A DNA stretch of 5,195 nt from Candidatus Bathyarchaeota archaeon ex4484_135. GTDB taxonomy: Archaea > Thermoproteota > Bathyarchaeia > EX4484-135. Made by a program: the position numbers and the translations under genes. The notes under the pieces are model-generated. The model saw nothing but the letters and a program-made list of their open reading frames with translations, was not told where the DNA came from and did not search any database. Of the stretch, positions 1 to 5,195 are shown one piece after another. The stretch is from positions 1 to 5,195 of the forward strand of contig NJEJ01000072.1 of the NCBI GenBank assembly GCA_002255025.1. Reading direction: 5' to 3'. How positions within the stretch are numbered: the stretch's first letter is position 1; the number at the start of each line of letters is the position of its first letter.

Positions 1-1086
1 CCCGTCATGGAGGGGAAGGCCCTGCTCTTCAAATACCTCGGCGGCGTTGACGCCTTCCCGCTCTGCATAAGGACCAAGGACCCAGACGAGATAATCACGT
101 TCCTGAAGTGGATCGAGCCAACGTTCGGCGGTATAAACCTGGAGGATATAGCTAAGCCAAAGTGCTTCTACATACTTGAGAAGGCCAGGGAGGAGCTTGA
201 CATACCTGTCTGGCACGACGACCAACAGGGGACGGCCACCGTGGTGCTCGCTGGCCTCATAAATGCTCTGAAGGTCGTGGGCAAGAAGATGGACGAGATC
301 ACGGTCGCCATGGTAGGCGTTGGTTCAGCTAACACGAGGACGGCCTTGGTGCTCATGAGGGCTGGCGTCAAGCCAGGGAACATAATAATGGTGGACTCGA
401 AGGGCATCTTGCACCCGAACAGGAAGGACATAGAAGCCAAGAAAGGTGTCGAGTATTACAAGTGGAAGTTCTGCCTCGAGACGAACGCCGAGGGGCGTGA
501 GGGCGGGATACCGGAGGCCCTGAAGGGTGCGGATGTCTGTATAGCCATGTCCAGGCCTGGTCCGGGCGTGATAAAGCCGGAGTGGATAAAGCAGATGGCC
601 GATGATGCCATAGTGTTCACCTGTGCCAACCCGATACCGGAGATATGGCCTTGGGAGGCCAAAGAGGCAGGTGCACGCATAGTCGCCACGGGCCGCTCTG
701 ACTTCCCGAACCAGATAAACAACTCCCTCGGCTTCCCGGGCATCTTCAGGGGCGTCTTGGACGTGAGGGCCAGGACCATAACGGACGACATGTGCATAGC
801 AGCTGCCAAGGCCCTTGCCGAGTTCGCCGAGAAACATCACCCGGGCGGGATAAGCGAGGACTACATAGTGCCGAGGATGGACGAGTGGGAGGTCTACATA
901 TACGAAGCAGTTGCCTGTGCTGAAGAATCGATACGGGAGGGCGTCGCCAGGCTGAAGCTGAGCCGCCAGGAACTCTGGGAAAGGGCGGAGAAGATGATAA
1001 GATCGGCCCGCGAGTCCCTAGAAGCCCTCATGAAGCATGGCATAATAAAGCCACCTCCGCCTGAGGAAGAGCTTCTAAAAGAATAA
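1..1086 (+). CDS. Malic enzyme (malate dehydrogenase, oxaloacetate-decarboxylating), 5'-truncated by window edge
   Basis: Malic enzyme oxidatively decarboxylates malate to pyruvate and CO2 in the cytoplasm, reducing NAD or NADP. The reading frame is open from base 1, where it reads PVMEGKALLFK, an internal malic enzyme motif carrying a conserved lysine. The ATG at base 7 is therefore an internal methionine, and roughly 80-100 N-terminal residues lie outside the window. Counting from base 1, visible motifs are NLEDI and HDDQQGTA (72-79, substrate and metal site), the Rossmann loop GVGSAN (106-111), ANPIPEI (209-215), and ATGRSDFPNQINN followed by FPGIFRG (229-247), all characteristic of the family. 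HDDQQGTA has Gln where many bacterial enzymes have His. The C-terminus is a charged helical tail ending in a PPPP-EEE stretch. Cofactor preference (NAD or NADP) cannot be read safely. The gene ends at TAA 1084-1086 and is followed by a terminator-like hairpin, which suggests a unit separate from mre11. Confidence 0.95.
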   Translation, partial: PVMEGKALLFKYLGGVDAFPLCIRTKDPDEIITFLKWIEPTFGGINLEDIAKPKCFYILEKAREELDIPVWHDDQQGTATVVLAGLINALKVVGKKMDEITVAMVGVGSANTRTALVLMRAGVKPGNIIMVDSKGILHPNRKDIEAKKGVEYYKWKFCLETNAEGREGGIPEALKGADVCIAMSRPGPGVIKPEWIKQMADDAIVFTCANPIPEIWPWEAKEAGARIVATGRSDFPNQINNSLGFPGIFRGVLDVRARTITDDMCIAAAKALAEFAEKHHPGGISEDYIVPRMDEWEVYIYEAVACAEESIREGVARLKLSRQELWERAEKMIRSARESLEALMKHGIIKPPPPEEELLKE

Positions 1087-1116
1087 GCTTTTAGAATCGC
1101 CTGTTTTTCTCCTTTT
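1073..1116 (+). terminator. Hairpin plus T-tracts at the end of the malic enzyme gene
   Basis: A perfect 9-bp inverted repeat, TTCTAAAAG (1073-1081) and CTTTTAGAA (1088-1096), encloses a 6-nt loop that contains the stop codon TAA (1084-1086). T-rich runs follow at 1104-1108 (TTTTT) and 1113-1116 (TTTT). Archaeal RNA polymerase terminates mainly at T-tracts, so the T-runs alone could suffice. The stem is AT-rich and may be an aid or incidental. The position directly at the gene end supports a terminator. Confidence 0.6.
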
Positions 1117-1127
1117 ATGCCCGCCTT

Positions 1128-1136
1128 CTTATATTC
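1128..1136 (+). promoter_or_regulatory. Upstream TATA-like box in the malic enzyme-mre11 gap
   Basis: CTTATATTC at 1128-1136 is identical to the box just ahead of mre11 at 1261-1269. If it works with the usual archaeal spacing of about 25 nt, transcription would start near 1155-1160, giving mre11 a leader of roughly 135 nt or producing a short non-coding RNA. The frames after it hold only tiny ORFs (15 codons from ATG 1118, 9 codons from ATG 1186), so no protein is proposed. AT-rich boxes also arise by chance in gaps. Confidence 0.3.
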
Positions 1137-1157
1137 TCTAAGCCGGGTATCGAGGTA

Positions 1158-1174
1158 CGGATAAGCTTAGTCCG
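1158..1174. promoter_or_regulatory. Near-palindrome, possible operator, between malic enzyme and mre11
   Basis: CGGA-TAAGCTTA-G-TCCG is a palindrome interrupted by one extra G (1170). It overlaps a second small inverted repeat, CCGA-T-TCGG (1172-1180). It lies about 25-30 bp downstream of the upstream TATA-like box and about 90 bp before the mre11-proximal box, where a dimeric regulator could bind. No known operator is recognised, and palindromes of this size can occur by chance. Confidence 0.2.
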
Positions 1175-1260
1175 ATTCGGCCAACATGGGCACCTGTACG
1201 CTGCCTGGTAAATGAGCTACACTTAACTCCTCCCTGAGTGGACCACGCAGGTCTCTAAGC

Positions 1261-1269
1261 CTTATATTC
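1261..1269 (+). promoter_or_regulatory. TATA-box promoter for the mre11-rad50 operon
   Basis: CTTATATTC at 1261-1269, with core TTATAT at 1262-1267, sits about 26-29 nt upstream of the ATG at 1294. That is the spacing expected between an archaeal TATA box and the transcription start. It implies a leaderless or nearly leaderless mRNA beginning around 1290-1294, consistent with the absence of a Shine-Dalgarno sequence ahead of the ATG. The placement also argues against the TTG at 1288 as the translation start. Confidence 0.55.
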
Positions 1270-1293
1270 GGCCTCGACGAGCCCATCTTGAGC

Positions 1294-2502
1294 ATGAGGC
1301 CCCTCGAGTTCATTCATATGGCTGATGTACACCTGGGATATGCCCAGTACAACCTCGAGGAAAGGCTGAGGGATTTCGAAAGGGCCTTCAGGGAGGCCGT
1401 GGACAAGATACTCGACATAAAGCCAGATTTCGTCCTTATATGCGGCGATTTGTTTCACCATCCCAGGCCCTCGAACGAGACGTTGGAGTTCGCCATAGAA
1501 CAGCTCTGCCGCCTCAAGACGGCCCGTATACCCGTCCTAGCCATAGATGGCTCTCACGACTCAGCACCCAATTCCGTGACGGGCACCATACTCAGGCCCC
1601 TAGATAGTGCTGGCCTGTTGACCTACCTGCCGAAGAGGCCCGGTTCTTCCATCGAGCTAGGGGATTGCTACATCTACGGCATAGGCTACCTGCGGTCCAG
1701 GGCGAGGAAGGCCGAGCTGCAGGAGTACGTCAAGGAAGTACCGCCGACGCCTGACCCCTCTAAGTTCAACGTGATGGCCTTCCACACGGCTCTCTCCATC
1801 GGGGAATTAGGTATCCCGAGACATGCCGCTAACATAGGGCCATCTGACCTGCCGAGGGGCTTCGATTACTATGCCGGAGGCCACATCCACAGGCCCTTCC
1901 TGGCCAGGCTGTCCGAGTTCGGCCTGCCGGGAGAGGGCTATCTGGCCTACAGCGGCTCCACCGAGACGGTCAATTATAGGGAAGCAAGTTTCGACAAAGG
2001 TTTCTTCCTCGTGAGGGTCTCGGCCGATAAGGAAGTAGAGGTCGAGCGTATCAAGCTCGAGGGCACTAGGAAGTTTGTGGTCTTCGAGGAAGACATAACG
2101 GGCTTAAGCCCCTCAGAGGCTGGCAGGCAGTTGGCCGAGCGTGTTAAGGCCCTCGACGAGCGTGGGGCTGTGATAGTACCTATCATAACTGGCAGGCTGC
2201 CGCCTGGAGCCCTCAGGAGCGATGTAGACCTGGGCCTCGTGAGGTCGGCTGCCGAGCTGGCCTTGACCGTGAGGCCCGTGGTAAGAGTCGAGGAAGCAGA
2301 GCTGGAGGAACTCCCGTCCTTCTCAGAAGAGAGGGAGGACCTGAAGACCCGTGCGTACAGGTACTTTCTCGAGGCCTTCAGGAACAGGTGCCCAGAGGGC
2401 ATGGACCCGGAGAAGCTGGCCAGGACGGCTGTTGAAATACTTGACCCGCTCCTCTCGGGGGATAAGGAGAAGGTCAGGTCTCTGTTGGAGGGATTGATAT
2501 GA
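1294..2502 (+). CDS. mre11: DNA double-strand break repair nuclease Mre11
   Basis: Mre11 is the Mn-dependent phosphoesterase nuclease that works with Rad50 to process DNA ends in double-strand break repair. Numbering from ATG 1294 (402 residues), the calcineurin-like motifs run in order: D11-x-H13 in MADVHLGY, GD52 in LICGDLF, G-S-H88-D89, H164 in MAFHTAL, and GGH197-I-H199-RP. The residue before H88 is Ser87, where the family's metal ligand is usually Asn (GNHD). The C-terminal part (about 270-402) holds the capping region and a helical end of the kind that binds Rad50 coiled coils. ATG 1294 is chosen because it follows a TATA box at leaderless spacing and gives the usual start (MRPLEFIHMADVHLGY); a TTG at 1288 would add two residues. 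The last codons carry the rad50 ribosome-binding site, and the stop overlaps the rad50 start, so the two are cotranslated. Confidence 0.95.
   Translation: MRPLEFIHMADVHLGYAQYNLEERLRDFERAFREAVDKILDIKPDFVLICGDLFHHPRPSNETLEFAIEQLCRLKTARIPVLAIDGSHDSAPNSVTGTILRPLDSAGLLTYLPKRPGSSIELGDCYIYGIGYLRSRARKAELQEYVKEVPPTPDPSKFNVMAFHTALSIGELGIPRHAANIGPSDLPRGFDYYAGGHIHRPFLARLSEFGLPGEGYLAYSGSTETVNYREASFDKGFFLVRVSADKEVEVERIKLEGTRKFVVFEEDITGLSPSEAGRQLAERVKALDERGAVIVPIITGRLPPGALRSDVDLGLVRSAAELALTVRPVVRVEEAELEELPSFSEEREDLKTRAYRYFLEAFRNRCPEGMDPEKLARTAVEILDPLLSGDKEKVRSLLEGLI
2487..2493 (+). promoter_or_regulatory. Shine-Dalgarno site for rad50
   Basis: GGAGGGA at 2487-2493, inside the last codons of mre11, lies 5 nt before the ATG at 2499. 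Together with the ATGA overlap of the mre11 stop and rad50 start, it fixes the rad50 start and implies translational coupling. This contrasts with mre11, which has no such site. Confidence 0.7.
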
Positions 2503-4601
2503 GGATAAAAGCCGTGAGGTTAGAGAACATAAGGTCCCATAAGAACACGCTCGTGAGCTTCGACAGGGGCTTCAACTGCCTCATAGGAGGCCTCGGTGCC
2601 GGTAAGACGAGCATATTATATGCCATAGATTTCGCCCTCTTCGGGGAACCGCTCGGCAGGAGCTACGCCTACTTGCTCAGGGAGGGCGAGGATAGGTCTC
2701 GTGTCACACTCTGGTTCACGCACAACGGCTCTGAGTACGTGCTCATAAGGGGCCTGAAGAGGACTGGCACGAGCATAACGCAGGACCTAGGTGTCCTCAG
2801 GTTCTTCAAGGACGGGAAGATCATAGCCGAGAAGAAGGCATCATCGGTCGCCGAGCAATTGGAGAGGGAAGTAGGGCTGGACAGCGAGCTCTTCAGAGAG
2901 GTCATGTGGGTAAGGCAGGAGAAGCTGAAGGAGATACTCGACATGAGCCCGAGGGACAGGCAGAAGAAGTTAGACGCCCTCCTAGGCCTATCCGACTTCG
3001 AGGAAGCCTGGTCTAAACTGAGGGAATTTGAGGCCTACTACAGGCGTGTCCTAGAGGTCTACGAGAGAGACCCGGACGTCTTAGCAGCAGGAAGGCTCGA
3101 GGAAGAACATGCTAAGCTGGTGGAAGAGCTGGCTAGGATATCCTCGGAAATGGAGGAACTCGCCCTTGAGATAGATAAGGTCAACAAAGAAGTGGAGGAA
3201 GCCAGCGTTAAGGTAGCCGAGCTTGAGGAAGCCAGGAGGAAGCTCGAGAAGCTCAGGGAGAAAAAGGCAAGCCTCCAGGCGTCCATAAGGGAGGCCAAGA
3301 GAACCATAGAACGCCTTTCGAACGAGCTGGAGACTAGGAGGAAGCGTCTAGCTAAGCTCGAAGCTGAGCTCAAATCCCTGCTCGAAGAAGAAGCCGAGCA
3401 CAGACGTTCTCTCATCTTGTTCGGCCTCGAGATAAGTGCTTCTCTGGAGGAGGCCGGGGGAGCACTATCCAAGATAGCGGAGGAGCTAGAGGAGCTGAAG
3501 GAAAAAGCCATAAGAGTGCAGAGGGACATAGAGGCGGCAAGGGAGAGGCTCGAGCTCATATCACGTGAGAGCATATGCCCGACCTGCCTCAGGTTCATAG
3601 ACGAGACGTATAGGCGTGATCTGACCTCGAGGCTGAAGAAAGAGTTGGTTAAGAAAGAGCACGAGCTAGAGGACCTCAGAGGACGAGTTGACGAGCTCTC
3701 GGCCCGTAGAGATAACCTCAGGAAGACCGTGGAAGCCCTCAGGGTGTTGGAGGCCCGTAAATCTGAGCTGAAGGCCAGGATAGAAGATGAGAAGGCCCTC
3801 TTGGAGCAGGGCGAGAAGGAGCTTGATTCGACCAAGATGAGGTTCGACATGCTGAAGGTGGAGCTAGAGGACGTGAGCTCGAAGCTGGAAGAACTCAAGG
3901 AGGCTGAAATCGAGGAAGCCAGGAGGGAGCTCGAGGCCAAGAGGAGGAAGCTTATGGAGCTTGAGGCCAAGCTCGAGAACCTGAAGAACAGGAAGGAGCT
4001 GGTCAAGGAGAGGCTGGCGGATTGTGAGAAGAGGCTGAAGCTGGCAGAGGAGAAGCGTAAGAAAGCCGAGGTGGCGAAGAAGCTCATAGAAGTCGTGAAG
4101 CTGCTCAGGTCGGCCTACAGGGGCGTCCAGCCGCACCTCAGGACGGAGATAGTGAAGGCCGCCAAGTTCTACATACAGCGTGTCTTGGACGAGATATCTG
4201 GCCCAGAGGGCTCCTACATGGTGGTTGAGGTAGGCCAGGACTACACGCCCGTGGTAAGAGTGGATGGCCGTGAGAGACCTATAACGCACCTCTCCGGCGG
4301 GGAGAGGACGCTGTTGGCCCTGGCCTACAGGATAGGCATGGGTCTACTGATAATGCAGATGAGGATGGCCAAGCCCTTCGACATCCTGCTCCTCGACGAG
4401 CCTACGGAGAGCCTGGGCCGGGAGGACATGTCCATAGACAAGATGGCCGACGCCCTAGCTAGGCTCAGGACGGTGGAGCAGGTCATAGCCGTCACGCACA
4501 GTGAGGCCTTCGCGGAGAAGGCGAACCACGTCATAAGGGTGGAGAAGGTGGACAACGTCAGCCGCGTCAGGGTCGAATCCAGGGCGAGCCCAAGGACTTA
4601 G
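2499..4601 (+). CDS. rad50: DNA double-strand break repair ATPase Rad50, short form
   Basis: Rad50 is the SMC-like ABC ATPase partner of Mre11; it tethers and opens DNA ends. The 700 residues hold all the parts in order: N-terminal lobe starting MRIKAVRLENIRSH, Walker A GGLGAGKT (30-37), Q-loop Q140 (VRQEKL), a first coiled-coil arm (about 165-357, with a break near 303-325), the zinc hook CPTC (360-363), a second arm (about 366-530), ABC signature LSGGE (598-602), Walker B ILLLDE (629-634) and switch His667 (VTHSE). Archaeal Rad50s such as that of Pyrococcus are nearer 880 residues, so the arms are short. Two core motifs differ from the usual: Walker A lacks the common PN (GPNGAGKS), and the D-loop reads ESLG instead of xxLD (Gly640). 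Catalytic Lys36, Asp633 and Glu634 are kept, so an active ATPase is likely. The start is set by ATGA overlap with mre11 and a strong Shine-Dalgarno site. Confidence 0.96.
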   Translation: MRIKAVRLENIRSHKNTLVSFDRGFNCLIGGLGAGKTSILYAIDFALFGEPLGRSYAYLLREGEDRSRVTLWFTHNGSEYVLIRGLKRTGTSITQDLGVLRFFKDGKIIAEKKASSVAEQLEREVGLDSELFREVMWVRQEKLKEILDMSPRDRQKKLDALLGLSDFEEAWSKLREFEAYYRRVLEVYERDPDVLAAGRLEEEHAKLVEELARISSEMEELALEIDKVNKEVEEASVKVAELEEARRKLEKLREKKASLQASIREAKRTIERLSNELETRRKRLAKLEAELKSLLEEEAEHRRSLILFGLEISASLEEAGGALSKIAEELEELKEKAIRVQRDIEAARERLELISRESICPTCLRFIDETYRRDLTSRLKKELVKKEHELEDLRGRVDELSARRDNLRKTVEALRVLEARKSELKARIEDEKALLEQGEKELDSTKMRFDMLKVELEDVSSKLEELKEAEIEEARRELEAKRRKLMELEAKLENLKNRKELVKERLADCEKRLKLAEEKRKKAEVAKKLIEVVKLLRSAYRGVQPHLRTEIVKAAKFYIQRVLDEISGPEGSYMVVEVGQDYTPVVRVDGRERPITHLSGGERTLLALAYRIGMGLLIMQMRMAKPFDILLLDEPTESLGREDMSIDKMADALARLRTVEQVIAVTHSEAFAEKANHVIRVEKVDNVSRVRVESRASPRT
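4592..4596 (+). promoter_or_regulatory. Weak Shine-Dalgarno site for the gene after rad50
   Basis: AAGGA at 4592-4596, inside the end of rad50, is 7 nt ahead of ATG 4604. It supports that start and reading of the small gene from the same mRNA as rad50. Confidence 0.4.
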
Positions 4602-4603
4602 CC

Positions 4604-4942
4604 ATGCCGGACAGGCCCCTTTTCCCGCTCAAGCACGTCTTGGTTTATGCCTGGGAACTCAGGACCGCCAGGAGTCTTGACGAGGTAGCCGAGAGGCTTG
4701 AGGAAGCCAAGTTCTACGTCGTGAGGCCCAGAGAAGACATCTTGGTCATGACCAGCCTGGCCAGGCCGGGGGCCGTGGTGCTCATCATGGTCGAGAGGGA
4801 GCTGGGCCACGGGGACCTCATCGTGGTCCAGACGCCCGAGGGGCCATATGGCCACGAGGATATTCTGAGGGCCATTCCCGTCTTCGCTAGGATAGCTGGC
4901 ATAAGGCTGAAGGGCCTCTGGCCGAAGGCCCGATCAAGATAG
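4604..4942 (+). CDS. Uncharacterised 112-residue protein, third gene of the mre11-rad50 operon
   Basis: I do not recognise this family. The ATG follows the rad50 stop by 2 nt and has a weak AAGGA site 7 nt upstream, so it is probably cotranslated with rad50. Codon use (AGG, GAG, ATA, GCC) matches its neighbours. The protein appears soluble, with no signal peptide or membrane segment. It alternates helix and strand: a helix near 24-35 (LDEVAERLEEA), strands near 37-41 (FYVVR), 45-50 (DILVMT) and 56-63 (AVVLIMVE), a strand near 71-75 (LIVVQ), then a helix from about 84 (HEDILRAIPVFARIAG) and a basic end (KARSR). This suggests one compact alpha/beta domain. No catalytic motif or Cys/His metal site stands out. 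It occupies the position where some archaea carry nurA or herA but resembles neither and is far too short. A link to the Mre11-Rad50 complex is inferred from gene order only. Confidence 0.8.
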   Translation: MPDRPLFPLKHVLVYAWELRTARSLDEVAERLEEAKFYVVRPREDILVMTSLARPGAVVLIMVERELGHGDLIVVQTPEGPYGHEDILRAIPVFARIAGIRLKGLWPKARSR

Positions 4943-4957
4943 GCCTCCAATGGCCTA
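4940..4957. repeat. Inverted repeat spanning two convergent stop codons
   Basis: TAGGCC (4940-4945) and GGCCTA (4952-4957) form a perfect 6-bp inverted repeat with a 6-nt spacer. The outer three bases of each arm are the TAG stop codons of the + strand 112-residue gene and the - strand nucleotidyltransferase. The GC-rich hairpin could act as a two-way terminator or RNA 3' end, but no T-tract follows on either strand, so the role is uncertain. Confidence 0.4.
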
Positions 4958-5195
4958 GAGGATCTTTATCCAGTAGCGGCTGGCGTCCCTGAGGACTACG
5001 CTATGCTCTAAGGCCCTCTTGAATTCCTCGGGCGTGAGGAGGAAGATGTCGGCAGCCTTCTCGAACTTCCAGGCCCGGTAGGCCAGGCTTATACGCTCGT
5101 CCTTCCGGAGGCCATGAACAGAAGGGCTCACGACCAACAGGTCTATATCGCTCACGTCTAAGCTATCGCCACGGGCTATGGAGCCGAACAAGTAG
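4955..5195 (-). CDS. Minimal nucleotidyltransferase (MNT-type, Pol beta superfamily), 5'-truncated by window edge
   Basis: The last 79 residues of a small nucleotidyltransferase are visible. Counting from the first complete codon (5194-5192, Tyr), they read YLFGSIARGD, with the G4-S5 signature, then SDIDLLV with metal-binding Asp16 and Asp18, and a third acidic residue Asp49 in KAADIFLLTPEEF. This G-S-x10-D-x-D pattern is typical of the MNT domain. The TTG at 5191-5189 is the leucine of the common YLFGS motif, not a start; about 20-35 N-terminal residues, mostly a helix, should lie beyond the right edge. MNT proteins are often paired with a HEPN protein in archaeal toxin-antitoxin modules, where the MNT partner can adenylylate the HEPN toxin. 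No HEPN gene lies downstream, so any partner would be upstream outside the window. The gene converges on the mre11-rad50 operon with 12 bp between stops. Confidence 0.88.
   Translation of the reverse strand, partial: YLFGSIARGDSLDVSDIDLLVVSPSVHGLRKDERISLAYRAWKFEKAADIFLLTPEEFKRALEHSVVLRDASRYWIKIL

Noticed and set aside
168..840. Several - strand open frames within the malic enzyme gene, the longest 171 codons
   Set aside because: They overlap a conserved enzyme gene, show no recognisable motifs, and reflect the high GC and codon bias of the real strand.
1118..1260. A tRNA or C/D-box RNA in the gap before mre11
   Set aside because: No cloverleaf or T-arm consensus could be drawn. The only box-like matches (ATGAG near 1212, CTGA near 1234) are weak and too closely spaced for a normal C/D guide RNA.
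1288..1290. TTG as a start for mre11
   Set aside because: The ATG six bases later fits the usual Mre11 N-terminus and the leaderless spacing from the TATA box. The TTG would add only two residues and may lie upstream of the transcript start.
3059..4087. A 342-codon open frame on the - strand inside rad50
   Set aside because: Its product is almost entirely Ser, Leu, Ala and Phe, the expected antisense reading of Glu/Lys/Arg/Leu-rich coiled-coil codons. It has no start signals and lies wholly within a well-supported gene.
4598..4950. Two - strand open frames opposite the 112-residue gene
   Set aside because: The + strand frame has the better start context, follows rad50 directly, and shows a balanced protein composition with alternating helix and strand. 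The opposite frames lack these features.
5189..5191. TTG as the start of the nucleotidyltransferase
   Set aside because: It encodes the Leu of the conserved YLFGS motif, the frame stays open to the window edge, and the usual N-terminal helix would be missing.

Overview
The window looks like archaeal chromosome, probably from a thermophile of the Thermoproteota/TACK side, although the lineage cannot be fixed from the sequence alone. The signs are a Mre11-Rad50 pair of archaeal type, heavy use of AGG for arginine and ATA for isoleucine, moderately high GC, TATA-box-like promoter signals, T-rich gene ends, and genes packed with overlapping or near-touching stop and start codons.

Layout: (1) 1-1086, the 3' three quarters of a malic enzyme gene on the + strand, cut by the left edge. 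It ends in a hairpin plus T-tracts. (2) 1087-1293, the only real intergenic gap, about 200 bp. It holds two identical TATA-like boxes, a 10-bp direct repeat and a near-palindrome. (3) 1294-4942, a tight + strand operon of mre11, rad50 and an unrecognised 112-residue protein; mre11 and rad50 overlap by ATGA, and the third gene starts 2 nt after the rad50 stop. (4) 4955-5195, the end of a convergent gene on the - strand for a minimal nucleotidyltransferase, cut by the right edge. Its stop lies 12 bp from the stop of the operon's last gene, with an inverted repeat spanning both stops.

How the genes work together: Mre11 (nuclease) and Rad50 (ABC-type ATPase with zinc hook) form the DNA double-strand-break end-processing complex. 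Many archaea place herA (helicase) and nurA (nuclease) beside this pair. Neither is visible here, and the small unknown gene sits where a partner would be expected. The malic enzyme belongs to central carbon metabolism and is probably transcribed separately. The nucleotidyltransferase fragment resembles the MNT half of HEPN/MNT toxin-antitoxin modules.

The most interesting points are the unknown gene tied to rad50, and a set of departures from textbook motifs in this Mre11-Rad50: GSHD for GNHD in Mre11; an unusual Walker A, a D-loop glycine and a short coiled coil in Rad50. I see no clear sign of a wholly new system, mobile element, CRISPR array or standard RNA gene.
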